From an uncultured Eubacteriales bacterium (GTDB lineage: Bacteria > Bacillota > Clostridia > Peptostreptococcales > Anaerovoracaceae): a stretch of 39,440 nucleotides of DNA. The position numbers and the translations under genes are program-made. Positions 7,756-14,613 of this stretch are shown here, piece after piece. Position 1 is the first letter of the stretch, and the number at the start of each line of letters is the position of its first letter. The stretch covers positions 1 to 39,440 of the forward strand of contig CADAEH010000019.1 of the NCBI GenBank assembly GCA_902786855.1, written 5' to 3'. The notes under the pieces are model-generated. The model did no database searches and had not been told where the DNA came from. It was given only the letters and a program-made list of their open reading frames with translations.

Positions 7756-8061
7756 ATGAGAAAATCTTTGTTGATAATGATTGCTATATCAGTGCTTTTG
7801 ATTGGATCGTCTTGTTCTGGCACAGCCACAGAAACAGATCAAGATAAATCATCAGCGTTGCTGGTGCCGAATGTAATAGGCATGGAATTGGAAGATGCCA
7901 AGAGCGCAATCAAAGGGAGCGGGCTGGAAGTCGGAAATATAGAATACATCGAGGGCGATGATTCTGGTAAAGAAGTTATCACCAGTCAGGATCCGCAGCC
8001 GGGTGAGGAAACAAGTAAAGGTGAACAAATCAGCTTAACAGTATCGATAGCGACAAATTGA
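7756..8061 (+). CDS. PASTA-domain lipoprotein
   Basis: The 101-residue protein starts with a signal peptide (MRKSLLIMIAISVLLIG) and a probable lipid-modified C20, though the lipobox SSC is weaker than usual. A single PASTA domain fills residues 36-98 (VPNVIGMELEDAKSAIKGSGL, then SQDPQPGEE). PASTA domains bind muropeptides or the cell wall in PrkC-type kinases and PBPs. ATG at 7756 follows AAGGAG. It heads the rightward cargo genes and diverges from the sigma operon. A free-standing PASTA lipoprotein may act as a wall sensor or anchor; this is inference. Confidence 0.85.
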   Translation: MRKSLLIMIAISVLLIGSSCSGTATETDQDKSSALLVPNVIGMELEDAKSAIKGSGLEVGNIEYIEGDDSGKEVITSQDPQPGEETSKGEQISLTVSIATN

Positions 8062-8091
8062 TAAAAAGTTGGGAGGCGTTTTTTCTGGAAA

Positions 8092-8667
8092 ATGACGATT
8101 GTAATAACATCTGGTCTGTTTCTACTGATATCTATACTGATAATACCGATTATCTGCTTATCATATTTATGTATTGGCAATAGAAGGAACGTAATTATGA
8201 AAGGGCGCAAAGAAGTATTCTGGACGGGATTATTTGCATTTTACATATGTATTATTGTTTCGTTTACTATTTTGCCAATAAGAGTACCAGGAGAAATACC
8301 TTATGGTTTTGAATATAACCTAAATGTTTTGAATTTGCTTAAGGCTTTTACAAACAGAGCGGCACTAATATCGTACTGTGAAAACATACTTCTGTTCATG
8401 CCTGTAACTATTTTTGGACATTTAGGAAATGTACATATGGTGAAGTCATTAAAGGGGAGCGTTTTGATCTCATTTGTCATGTCGGTCGGGATCGAATTGA
8501 TTCAGGGGCTGGAGGCTATTCTTTGTATAGCTGAGGATATGACGCCTATAATGGATGTTAATGATGTCATCTGCAATACGATTGGAGGTGCGATAGGATA
8601 TATGCTGGTGCGCTTTTGCACAGATCAGCACAAAAATGAAGTTTTTGATAGCTTCCATTCTCTTTAA
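8092..8667 (+). CDS. VanZ-like membrane protein
   Basis: The 191-residue protein has five likely membrane helices and the VanZ family hallmarks: ENILLFMPV, SVGIELIQG and DVNDVICNTIGGAIGYM. VanZ family members include the teicoplanin-resistance protein of Tn1546, but most have unknown function. No other van genes are present, so glycopeptide resistance should not be assumed. The only in-frame start is ATG 8092, 15 bases after GGGAGG, which is a long spacing. AT content is visibly higher than in the chromosomal genes after 9.8 kb. Confidence 0.85.
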   Translation: MTIVITSGLFLLISILIIPIICLSYLCIGNRRNVIMKGRKEVFWTGLFAFYICIIVSFTILPIRVPGEIPYGFEYNLNVLNLLKAFTNRAALISYCENILLFMPVTIFGHLGNVHMVKSLKGSVLISFVMSVGIELIQGLEAILCIAEDMTPIMDVNDVICNTIGGAIGYMLVRFCTDQHKNEVFDSFHSL

Positions 8668-8715
8668 TTTGGCGTATCGAATTGATAATTGATAAAGCAA
8701 TACATAGGTGATATT

Positions 8716-8904
8716 ATGTTGTATCAACTGGGGATTAACTCGTTGGGATCATTCACATTTAGAATTTCAGAAGTTATAGCAGCAATGGTTGGGGTAATAG
8801 GCTTGACTTTGGGAATATATAAAAGAAAAGATCGATACGCATATGAAGGAATAGTTGCCTCAGCTGTAAGTTTAGTGATTGCAATTTGTAACTTCCGCTT
8901 TTAA
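8716..8904 (+). CDS. Small two-helix membrane protein, 62 aa
   Basis: Start ATG 8716 is preferred over the upstream ATG 8689 because AGGTGAT lies six bases before it. The product has two hydrophobic segments (about residues 17-31 and 45-58) separated by a basic turn GIYKRKDRYAYEG. It is packed between the VanZ-like gene and the signal peptidase gene, two bases before the latter. Not recognised as a named family. It may be a partner of the neighbouring signal peptidase. Confidence 0.6.
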   Translation: MLYQLGINSLGSFTFRISEVIAAMVGVIGLTLGIYKRKDRYAYEGIVASAVSLVIAICNFRF

Positions 8905-8906
8905 TA

Positions 8907-9485
8907 ATGCGTGATTATCATGATTTTAAAGTAATGAGCAACAGCAAAAACTCTGTATTAAATAATATGCTTGTGGATATGGTTATCGCAACAGTTTTGG
9001 CTGCAGCGATTCTTTTCTTCATAAGACCTACGATAGTTAACGGAGAGTCCATGGAGAATACACTTCATAATGGGGACTATTTGATTATGGCAAGGAAAGC
9101 TTATAGCAAGCATGATCCCGAAAAGGGCGACATCGTAATCGTGAAAAGCTCACTTACAGATTATAAATCCGGGAAGCACAAGCTTATAGTCAAACGTGTT
9201 ATTGGTGTACCTGGCGATAAAATAGCCATCAGGGACAACAATCTTTTTCTAAATGATCAGAATTATATTGAAGAATATATAAAGGACGGATTCACACCTG
9301 CTGTAGATATTCCGGAAGATGGAAGCAGCGTAATCGTTCCAGATGGTTGCTATTATGTGCTTGGAGACAACCGATGCAACAGTACCGATTCCAGAAGCAG
9401 TGAAGTTGGTTTTATTAGCAAAAGCGATATCAAAGGAAAAGTAGTGCTACGGCTATTTCCGTTTAGCAAAATACAGATCTATTAA
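8907..9485 (+). CDS. lepB: Signal peptidase I (bacterial Ser/Lys type), element cargo
   Basis: Cleaves signal peptides outside the membrane. The 192-residue protein has one N-terminal transmembrane helix (about 24-40), catalytic serine in NGESME (S48), catalytic lysine in VKRVIGVPGD (K96) and the box E signature GDNRCNSTDSRS. Length and domain order are normal for Gram-positive SipS-type enzymes. Start 8907 lacks a clear ribosome binding site; ATG 8934 is an alternative. It is the last cargo gene before the terminator and att site. It is distinct from the ER-type enzyme at 18221. Confidence 0.92.
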   Translation: MRDYHDFKVMSNSKNSVLNNMLVDMVIATVLAAAILFFIRPTIVNGESMENTLHNGDYLIMARKAYSKHDPEKGDIVIVKSSLTDYKSGKHKLIVKRVIGVPGDKIAIRDNNLFLNDQNYIEEYIKDGFTPAVDIPEDGSSVIVPDGCYYVLGDNRCNSTDSRSSEVGFISKSDIKGKVVLRLFPFSKIQIY

Positions 9486-9500
9486 ATAATGAAAAGCAAA

Positions 9501-9526
9501 AAACGGCAAACATTGCCGTTTTTTAA
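9501..9526. terminator. Bidirectional terminator at the element's tRNA-proximal end
   Basis: AAACGGCAA (9501-9509) pairs with TTGCCGTTT (9513-9521) around a three-base loop, with T-runs on both strands. On the plus strand it ends the signal peptidase transcript. On the minus strand it directly follows the stop codon (9525-9523) of the recombinase extension that would exist in the circular form. Confidence 0.88.
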
Positions 9527-9594
9527 TTTACCTTATTCATCTGTACTCTCACAGCGAAACCGCCGCGGTAGAAGTAAAAGTTCGAATAGGTCAG
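9523..9594 (-). other. Displaced 3' segment of the recombinase gene
   Basis: Reading leftward from the proximal att repeat in the frame set by the recombinase codons ACA CCA CAA, the frame stays open for 23 codons. It starts LTYSNFYFYRGG, ends QMNKVN, and stops with TAA at 9525-9523, directly before a terminator. In the integrated state these codons are separated from the rest of the gene by 9.4 kb. Excision would rejoin them and give a 519-residue recombinase. The joined frame is computed from the sequence; its use in vivo is inference. Confidence 0.65.
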
Positions 9595-9606
9595 TTGTGG
9601 TGTCCC
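9595..9606. repeat. tRNA-proximal attachment-site repeat of the integrative element
   Basis: TTGTGGTGTCCC is identical to 103-114. It comprises the CCA end, discriminator base and five acceptor-stem bases of the tRNA-Arg gene plus three bases beyond. The element supplies this end of the tRNA and leaves its sequence intact. Confidence 0.82.
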
Positions 9607-9673
9607 AGGCGCGATTCGAACGCGCGACACCCGCTTTAGGAGAGCGGTGCTCTGTCCCCTGAGCTACTGAGAC
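9598..9673 (-). tRNA. tRNA-Arg (CCU anticodon), CCA encoded
   Basis: The minus-strand 76-mer folds as a cloverleaf. Acceptor GTCTCAG pairs with CTGGGAC (one T-G pair), the D arm is GCTC/GAGC, the anticodon stem CCGCT/AGCGG holds loop CTCCTAA with anticodon CCT, and the T arm GCGCG/CGCGC has loop TTCGAAT. Discriminator A and CCA follow. It reads AGG codons. Its 3' end is the integration target of the adjoining element. Confidence 0.96.
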
Positions 9674-9697
9674 ATAACCTTGTATTTGCGCTTAGGT

Positions 9698-9726
9698 ATA
9701 ATAACACACATTCCGGCATATATCAA
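9698..9726 (-). promoter_or_regulatory. Promoter of tRNA-Arg
   Basis: On the minus strand, TTGATA (9726-9721), 17 bases and TATTAT (9703-9698) lie 25 bases before the tRNA 5' end. Confidence 0.65.
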
Positions 9727-9760
9727 GGCTGGGAATACAAAATATATAGATGCTTCGCAC

Positions 9761-9789
9761 TTGATAACTGATGGATACAAGAGTAAAAT
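9761..9789 (+). promoter_or_regulatory. Promoter of the alanine racemase gene
   Basis: TTGATA (9761-9766), 17 bases and TAAAAT (9784-9789) match a sigma-A promoter, with the racemase start 50 bases downstream. Confidence 0.6.
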
Positions 9790-9838
9790 TTTAACAGTCA
9801 ATAAATATTTGCATGGTTTTATTGTAAGGAGATGCAAT

Positions 9839-11008
9839 ATGTATAAGGAGACATTAAGACAGGTCTGGGCTGAGATCGACATGTCAGCTTTTGACCACAA
9901 TGTTAAGGAGATCAAGCGCCAGATGAAGTGCCCTAAGATGATCGGAGTCATCAAGGCTAACGGATACGGACACGGCGCTACAGAGTGCGCAAAGGTTCTC
10001 AGGTATAACGGTGTTGACAGCTTTGCCGTAGCGACTCTTGAAGAAGCTATCAATCTCCGTGAGGACGGTATCGAGGGCAACATCGTAGTTCTCGGTCTGA
10101 CACCGAAAGAATGCGTAGATACTGTTGTTGAATATGACCTGATTCCGGGCGTAATGCACTACGATTATGTCAAGGCTCTGAGTGACGAGGTCATGGCTCA
10201 GGGTGCTGAACCTGCAAGAGTTCTCTTCGGTCTTGATACCGGAATGGGACGTATCGGATTCAGAGTATTTACTGATGAAGAGCGTGACTATGCGGTAGAA
10301 CAGTTCAAGAAGTTCTCTGAACTCCCTGGTATCCAGGTTGCGGGTGTCATCACACACTTCTCGACAGCTGACGAGGAGCAGAGAGAATACACCGGAATGC
10401 AGATCGCTAACTACAAGGCATTCATGGAAAAGCTCAATGCAGCAGGCTATGATCCTAAGAAGATCTGTGCTAACTCAGCTTCCATCATGGTATATCCTGA
10501 GATCCACTTCGATGCATGCCGTCCGGGCATCATTCTCTACGGACAGGCTCCATCAGGATATCTCAAGGGCAAAGTCCTCGACCTCAAGCCTGTAATGACA
10601 GTCAAAGCAGAGATCGTCAATCTCAAGACTGTACCTGCCGGTACATCGGTCAGCTATGGACGCAAGTTTACATCAACAGAAGCAGAGACTAAGATCGCAA
10701 CAATAGGACTCGGCTATGCTGACGGTTATTCGAGACTCAACAGCGGGAAGATCAGTGTCCTTGTCGGCGGCATCAAGTGCCCTGTCGTAGGCAATATCTG
10801 TATGGACCAGTGCATGGTCGATGTAAGTGCTGTACCTGATGTCAAGCTCGGAGATGAAGTCGTTATCATGGGTAAGCAGGGTGATCAGGAGATCACAGCA
10901 GATGACCTCGCTGCGATCAACGGAACGATCAACTACGAGATCACTTGCTGCTTCGACCTCAGGATCCCTAAAGTCTATATCAACTATCCGGAAGGTATGT
11001 GCAAATAG
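9839..11008 (+). CDS. alr: Alanine racemase
   Basis: PLP-dependent enzyme making D-alanine for peptidoglycan. The 389-residue protein carries the PLP lysine in VIKANGYGHG (K39), the barrel signatures LDTGMGRIGF and CANSASIMVYPE, and the catalytic tyrosine in SYGRKF. C-terminal GNICMDQCMVD and DEVVIMG complete the family. Length is normal. Start ATG 9839 has AAGGAG seven bases upstream; a longer open frame from 9680 spans the promoter and is not used. It heads a rightward run with the PAP2 gene overlapping or abutting its stop. Confidence 0.97.
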   Translation: MYKETLRQVWAEIDMSAFDHNVKEIKRQMKCPKMIGVIKANGYGHGATECAKVLRYNGVDSFAVATLEEAINLREDGIEGNIVVLGLTPKECVDTVVEYDLIPGVMHYDYVKALSDEVMAQGAEPARVLFGLDTGMGRIGFRVFTDEERDYAVEQFKKFSELPGIQVAGVITHFSTADEEQREYTGMQIANYKAFMEKLNAAGYDPKKICANSASIMVYPEIHFDACRPGIILYGQAPSGYLKGKVLDLKPVMTVKAEIVNLKTVPAGTSVSYGRKFTSTEAETKIATIGLGYADGYSRLNSGKISVLVGGIKCPVVGNICMDQCMVDVSAVPDVKLGDEVVIMGKQGDQEITADDLAAINGTINYEITCCFDLRIPKVYINYPEGMCK

Positions 11009-11010
11009 GA

Positions 11011-11646
11011 ATGGATGCTTTTATAGAATTTGACGGTAATCTTCTGATCGGCATTCAGCAAACGCTGAATGCCGATTGGCTTACGCCGATAATGAAGGCG
11101 ATTACTTTACTGGGAGAGGGCGGCTGTTTCTGGATAGCGATCTGCCTGTGTCTTCTGATTTTCAAGAAAACGCGCAGACTCGGAATCATATGCTCCCTGT
11201 CTCTCCTTTTAACATTTATATGCTGCAATCTTGTATTAAAACCGTTAGTGAACAGGACAAGACCGTGGGTCATTTTTGAAGAGGTCCATGCGTTTCTGCC
11301 ACCGCCGGGTGACGCTTCATTTCCGAGCGGACATTCAGCCAACGCGATGGGACCTGCCTGGGCGATGTTTCTGGCTACGTGCCCGGTTAAGATCGGGTCG
11401 AGGAAATCATACGAAGAGGTACCTTGTCTTGGCTGGAAAGGCATTGGCGCAGATCCCCGCCTGGTCCACAGATTCGGGATAGCAGCTGTTATACTCGGAC
11501 TGCTGATAGGACTGTCCAGACTCTATCTCGGGATGCATTTTCCATCGGACGTCATATGCGGACTTTTGCTGGGAATGCTGTGTGCCTGGATTGTTCACAT
11601 TATTATCAAAAAAATTGAAGCAAAGCGTGGTATTATCGGCGCATAA
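11011..11646 (+). CDS. PAP2-family membrane phosphatase (possible undecaprenyl-diphosphatase)
   Basis: The 211-residue protein has five to six membrane helices and all three phosphatase motifs: KPLVNRTRP, PSGHS and SRLYLGMHFPSD, with the catalytic His residues in the last two. Family members dephosphorylate lipid phosphates, often undecaprenyl diphosphate. The insert around residues 125-155 (KIGSRKSYEEVP, CLGWKGIGADPR) is an extra cytoplasmic or extracellular loop. The ATG at 11011 lies two bases after the alr stop; a GTG at 10999 with GGAAGGT upstream would overlap alr. Linkage to alr fits a wall-synthesis role. Confidence 0.88.
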   Translation: MDAFIEFDGNLLIGIQQTLNADWLTPIMKAITLLGEGGCFWIAICLCLLIFKKTRRLGIICSLSLLLTFICCNLVLKPLVNRTRPWVIFEEVHAFLPPPGDASFPSGHSANAMGPAWAMFLATCPVKIGSRKSYEEVPCLGWKGIGADPRLVHRFGIAAVILGLLIGLSRLYLGMHFPSDVICGLLLGMLCAWIVHIIIKKIEAKRGIIGA

Positions 11647-11679
11647 GTTTTAAATACACTTTAAGGGAATGTGGATGCA

Positions 11680-12051
11680 ATGAAGAGAATAATAGCAGTA
11701 ATGCTCACGATTATCCTGACAGCCGCGATAGCTCTGACAGCGTGCAGCCAGTCGGATCCTGTGGTCGGATTCTGGGTGATCAACAATGTTACGGCAGGGG
11801 ATGTCGAGATGAATGCCAAGGATGCCGAGAGTATCGGTCTGACGGCGATAGGCACGGTCAAGCTCCAGAAGAGCGGCAACTGCGAGGTCGACCTTTTAGG
11901 CGAGAAGTCGGAAGGCACATGGGAGCAGGCGGAAGATGGGACGATCACCATCAAGTACGGCAATGACATGACTCTTTCCGGAACGATAGATGACAAGGGG
12001 ATCATGACGCTTGATGACCCCCAGGGGACTGAATACAGTCTGTCCAAGTGA
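11680..12051 (+). CDS. Small lipoprotein, unknown function
   Basis: The 123-residue protein has a signal peptide and lipobox ALTAC (Cys22). A short beta-rich domain follows, in which strands alternate as in lipocalin-like or DUF-type extracellular domains: GFWVINNVT, GTVKLQKSGNCEVDLLG, GTWEQAEDGTITIKYG, GIMTLDDPQGTEYSL. It resembles the small GxW-type clostridial lipoproteins that measure deviation from a default structure, but no family is claimed. ATG 11680 is chosen over GTG 11671 because it opens directly on the basic signal head. A terminator follows. Confidence 0.75.
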   Translation: MKRIIAVMLTIILTAAIALTACSQSDPVVGFWVINNVTAGDVEMNAKDAESIGLTAIGTVKLQKSGNCEVDLLGEKSEGTWEQAEDGTITIKYGNDMTLSGTIDDKGIMTLDDPQGTEYSLSK

Positions 12052-12079
12052 CAGGCATCATTGCATATGTAACGATGCG

Positions 12080-12112
12080 ACCAGCAACCATGACAGTTGC
12101 TGGTTGTTTTTT
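12080..12112 (+). terminator. Rho-independent terminator
   Basis: ACCAGCAAC (12080-12088) pairs with GTTGCTGGT (12096-12104) and is followed by TGTTTTTTG. It separates the lipoprotein gene from ung. Confidence 0.88.
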
Positions 12113-12126
12113 GAAAGGAAACCGCT

Positions 12127-12852
12127 ATGGTCAATATTGGAAATGACTGGGACAAGCTGCTTGCTGATGAATGGAACAAGCCTTACTATACGGAACTTAG
12201 AGAATTTCTCAGGGAAGAATACGCCTCCGGCACAGTCTATCCGCCGGCTCCGGATATTTTCAATGCGCTCAGAACGACATCTTATGAGGACGTGAGGGTC
12301 GTTATACTCGGGCAGGATCCATACCACGAACCGGGGCAGGCCCAGGGCCTCTCTTTCAGTGTGCCATATGATTTCCAGATGCCTCCGTCACTGATCAATA
12401 TCCTGAAAGAACTGTCGGATGACCTTGGAGAGGAATACGCACACATAGAACGCAGAAATCAGGATCCTGCGGCAAACGGTCCGGATCTCAGAGGGGTCCT
12501 TGTTCCCTGGGCGAAGAACGGCGTACTGCTGCTCAATACAGTGCTTACAGTTCGCGCTCATAAGGCCGGTTCTCACAGAGGAAGAGGCTGGGAGATCTTT
12601 ACCGACAGAGTCATAGAACTTCTGGCAGCCAGAGAGAAGCCTATGGTGTTCATACTGTGGGGCGCACAGGCAGGTGCAAAAAAAGATCTCATACGCAGAG
12701 CAGAAGGTGCAAAGCCGAAACATCTTATCATCCAGGCACCGCATCCGAGCCCGCTTTCAGCATACAGAGGCTTTTTCGGCGGCAGATACTTCTCGAGATG
12801 CAATTACTTTCTCACAGACAACGGTGTCACACCTGTAGATTGGCATCTTTAA
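12127..12852 (+). CDS. ung: Uracil-DNA glycosylase, family 1
   Basis: Removes uracil from DNA. The 241-residue protein has the water-activating motif GQDPYHEPGQAQGLSF (D64), the LLNTVLTVR segment, the uracil-binding strand MVFILWGAQA and the minor-groove loop HPSPLSAYRGFFG. These are the full set of family 1 motifs and the length is normal. ATG 12127 follows AAAGGAA. It starts just after a terminator, so a promoter probably lies within or before that hairpin. Confidence 0.97.
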   Translation: MVNIGNDWDKLLADEWNKPYYTELREFLREEYASGTVYPPAPDIFNALRTTSYEDVRVVILGQDPYHEPGQAQGLSFSVPYDFQMPPSLINILKELSDDLGEEYAHIERRNQDPAANGPDLRGVLVPWAKNGVLLLNTVLTVRAHKAGSHRGRGWEIFTDRVIELLAAREKPMVFILWGAQAGAKKDLIRRAEGAKPKHLIIQAPHPSPLSAYRGFFGGRYFSRCNYFLTDNGVTPVDWHL

Positions 12853-12901
12853 GGTTGATTTTAAGCAGAATGGATATTGTAATATAGAGACATTCAGTCT
12901 C

Positions 12902-12930
12902 TTGAACAATACAGATAAAACTGATAGAAT
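12902..12930 (+). promoter_or_regulatory. Promoter of the Ala/Glu-rich membrane protein gene
   Basis: TTGAAC (12902-12907), 17 bases and TAGAAT (12925-12930) lie about 42 bases upstream of the start codon. A small GAGAC/GTCTC hairpin precedes the -35 box. Confidence 0.5.
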
Positions 12931-12971
12931 CATCAAGTTGAGAAGAATTGCAAAAAGGAGTAAAAGAAAAA

Positions 12972-13583
12972 ATGAAACAGTTCAGAAAATCACCGATCGC
13001 AATTGCCTGCTATGTTATCTCAGTACTGATCTTAGCTTATTGCTTATATGTCTGTGCAAACGCTATCGGTTATGTCAACCAATACTTTGCCTCGATGGGT
13101 ATGCCTGCAGAGTTTGGAGTAACTCTTGAATATATCATCCAGAGCGGACTTTCACCGTTTGTTTCGGCTGTAACAGTTTTCATGGCTGGTTTTATTCTTG
13201 AAGAAGTGAGAAAACTCAATCCGTCCAACTGGAGGACAGAAGACGAGATCGCTGAAGAAAAAGAAGCGAAGAAAATGGCAAGAGAAGCAAAGCAGATCGC
13301 TAAGGGCGAGGCTGCAAAGGCAAAAGCAGATGCCAAGGCAGAGGCTGAAGCTGAAGCAAGGGCTGAGGCCAGGGCTGAAGAGACAGCCGAAGAAGCAGAA
13401 GCAGAGTTTTCAGCAGTTGTCGCAGAAGATGCAGAAGAGCTCATCGATGAAGCTGAAGAGCTTTCAGATACAGTTGAAGAAGTTGCAGAAGAAACAGCTG
13501 AGGTCGCTGAGGAAACAGCAGAAGCGGTTGCAGAAGCAACAGAAACAACAGAGGATATTCCGGTACCTGCCGAAGAAGAATAA
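12972..13583 (+). CDS. Two-pass membrane protein with Ala/Glu-rich charged tail
   Basis: The 203-residue protein has two membrane helices (about residues 9-31 and 57-77) joined by a 25-residue loop. A tail of about 125 residues is made almost only of Ala, Glu, Lys, Arg, Val and Thr. Its first part (EEKEAKKMAREAKQIAKGEA) is mixed charge, and it then shifts to strongly acidic KAEAEAEARAEARAEE-like repeats. It is predicted to be a long single helix or disordered. ATG 12972 follows AAAAAGGAG at a slightly long distance. Not a recognised family. The slippery repeat DNA may vary in length among strains. Confidence 0.75.
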   Translation: MKQFRKSPIAIACYVISVLILAYCLYVCANAIGYVNQYFASMGMPAEFGVTLEYIIQSGLSPFVSAVTVFMAGFILEEVRKLNPSNWRTEDEIAEEKEAKKMAREAKQIAKGEAAKAKADAKAEAEAEARAEARAEETAEEAEAEFSAVVAEDAEELIDEAEELSDTVEEVAEETAEVAEETAEAVAEATETTEDIPVPAEEE

Positions 13584-13636
13584 TACACCGGAAAGAGCAG
13601 TTCAAAACTACTTATCATAGTAAATACGGGGGATTT

Positions 13637-14578
13637 ATGATCGACTGGAAGGATGTCGAGCTTTCTGACAAGCCGGCTATTGAGGAAAAGATATGTGCGA
13701 GCGGTTGCCACGGCGCAGATTACGGATTCGCTAATCTGTTTATCTGGCGTAAAGCGTACATGCCTAAGATCGCTTTCTGTGGGAGCCGGCTTCTTGTGGG
13801 GATGCCACAGTGGAATGTATACGCATATCCGAAGGGAGACGGAGACCCGGTGCCTTCTATAGAGCTTTTGCTCAAAGAGGCACATGAAAATGGAAATAAT
13901 CTTCGCATCAGAGGCCTGACAGATAAGACTCTCGAAGAATTTCTGCCGCTCTACGGCGACAGATTTGAGATCATGGAAGACCGGGATAATGCGGATTATA
14001 TCTATACTTCCGAGAAGCTATGCAATCTTGCGGGCAGGCATCTCTCATCAAAGAGAAACCATATCAAGCATTTTGAGCGAAACGGAGTCTGGGAATTCCA
14101 TAAGATAACAGCGGACTCCTGCGCCTGCGTTGCTTCCTGCAATGACTCTGCTGCGAGAGGGGAATATAAAATATCCTCCATCGCTGAAGCGAGAGCATTC
14201 GTTGATGAATTCTACAAGGAAAAAGACGATCCTGATCTCGCGGATGAAGCAGTTGCTATCGAGGAACTGTTTGAAAATTATGATGTTCTCGGCTGCATCG
14301 GAGGACTTCTGTATCAGAATGGAGTGCCGGTGGCTTTTACTGCGGGTACAAAGCTTGACAACGAAGTTTTCGATGTGCATTTTGAAAAAGCTCTGCCGGG
14401 AGTCGAGGGCGCTTATACCATGGTCAACCGTGAGTTTGCAAGGATGATCCGTGCCGAGATGCCTGAGATCGTCGCATTCAATCGGGAGGAGGATATGGGT
14501 ATCGAAGGTCTGCGCAAGGCTAAGGAAAGCTATCACCCTGATATCCTGCTGATGAAGTATTTTGCGATCGAAAAATAG
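13637..14578 (+). CDS. DUF2156-domain protein (GNAT-fold, LPG-synthase C-terminal-like)
   Basis: The 313-residue protein matches the DUF2156 family: an early FANLFIWRKAY segment, SSKRNHIKHFER in the middle and the C-terminal EEDMGIEGLRKAKESYHPDILLMKYFAIEK, which is characteristic. The fold is a double GNAT related to the catalytic domain of lysylphosphatidylglycerol synthase. It lacks a membrane part, so it is a soluble acyl- or aminoacyl-transferase of unknown substrate. ATG 13637 follows GGGGGA. The next gene is also a GNAT protein. Confidence 0.85.
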   Translation: MIDWKDVELSDKPAIEEKICASGCHGADYGFANLFIWRKAYMPKIAFCGSRLLVGMPQWNVYAYPKGDGDPVPSIELLLKEAHENGNNLRIRGLTDKTLEEFLPLYGDRFEIMEDRDNADYIYTSEKLCNLAGRHLSSKRNHIKHFERNGVWEFHKITADSCACVASCNDSAARGEYKISSIAEARAFVDEFYKEKDDPDLADEAVAIEELFENYDVLGCIGGLLYQNGVPVAFTAGTKLDNEVFDVHFEKALPGVEGAYTMVNREFARMIRAEMPEIVAFNREEDMGIEGLRKAKESYHPDILLMKYFAIEK

Positions 14579-14613
14579 CATCACTATATGATGAACAGCA
14601 TGAGAACATCTCC

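Noticed and set aside
8092-8667. Teicoplanin/vancomycin resistance gene cluster
   Set aside because: Only a VanZ-like protein is present; there are no vanH, ligase, vanX or two-component genes, so a resistance claim is not supported.
9680-9838. Longer N-terminus for alanine racemase
   Set aside because: The upstream in-frame codons lie over the tRNA and alr promoters, and AAGGAG supports the start at 9839.
13070-13885. Long minus-strand open frame rich in Ser and Ala
   Set aside because: It is the antisense of the Ala/Glu repeat tail and the start of the DUF2156 gene. The composition follows from repeat codons and there is no ribosome binding site.
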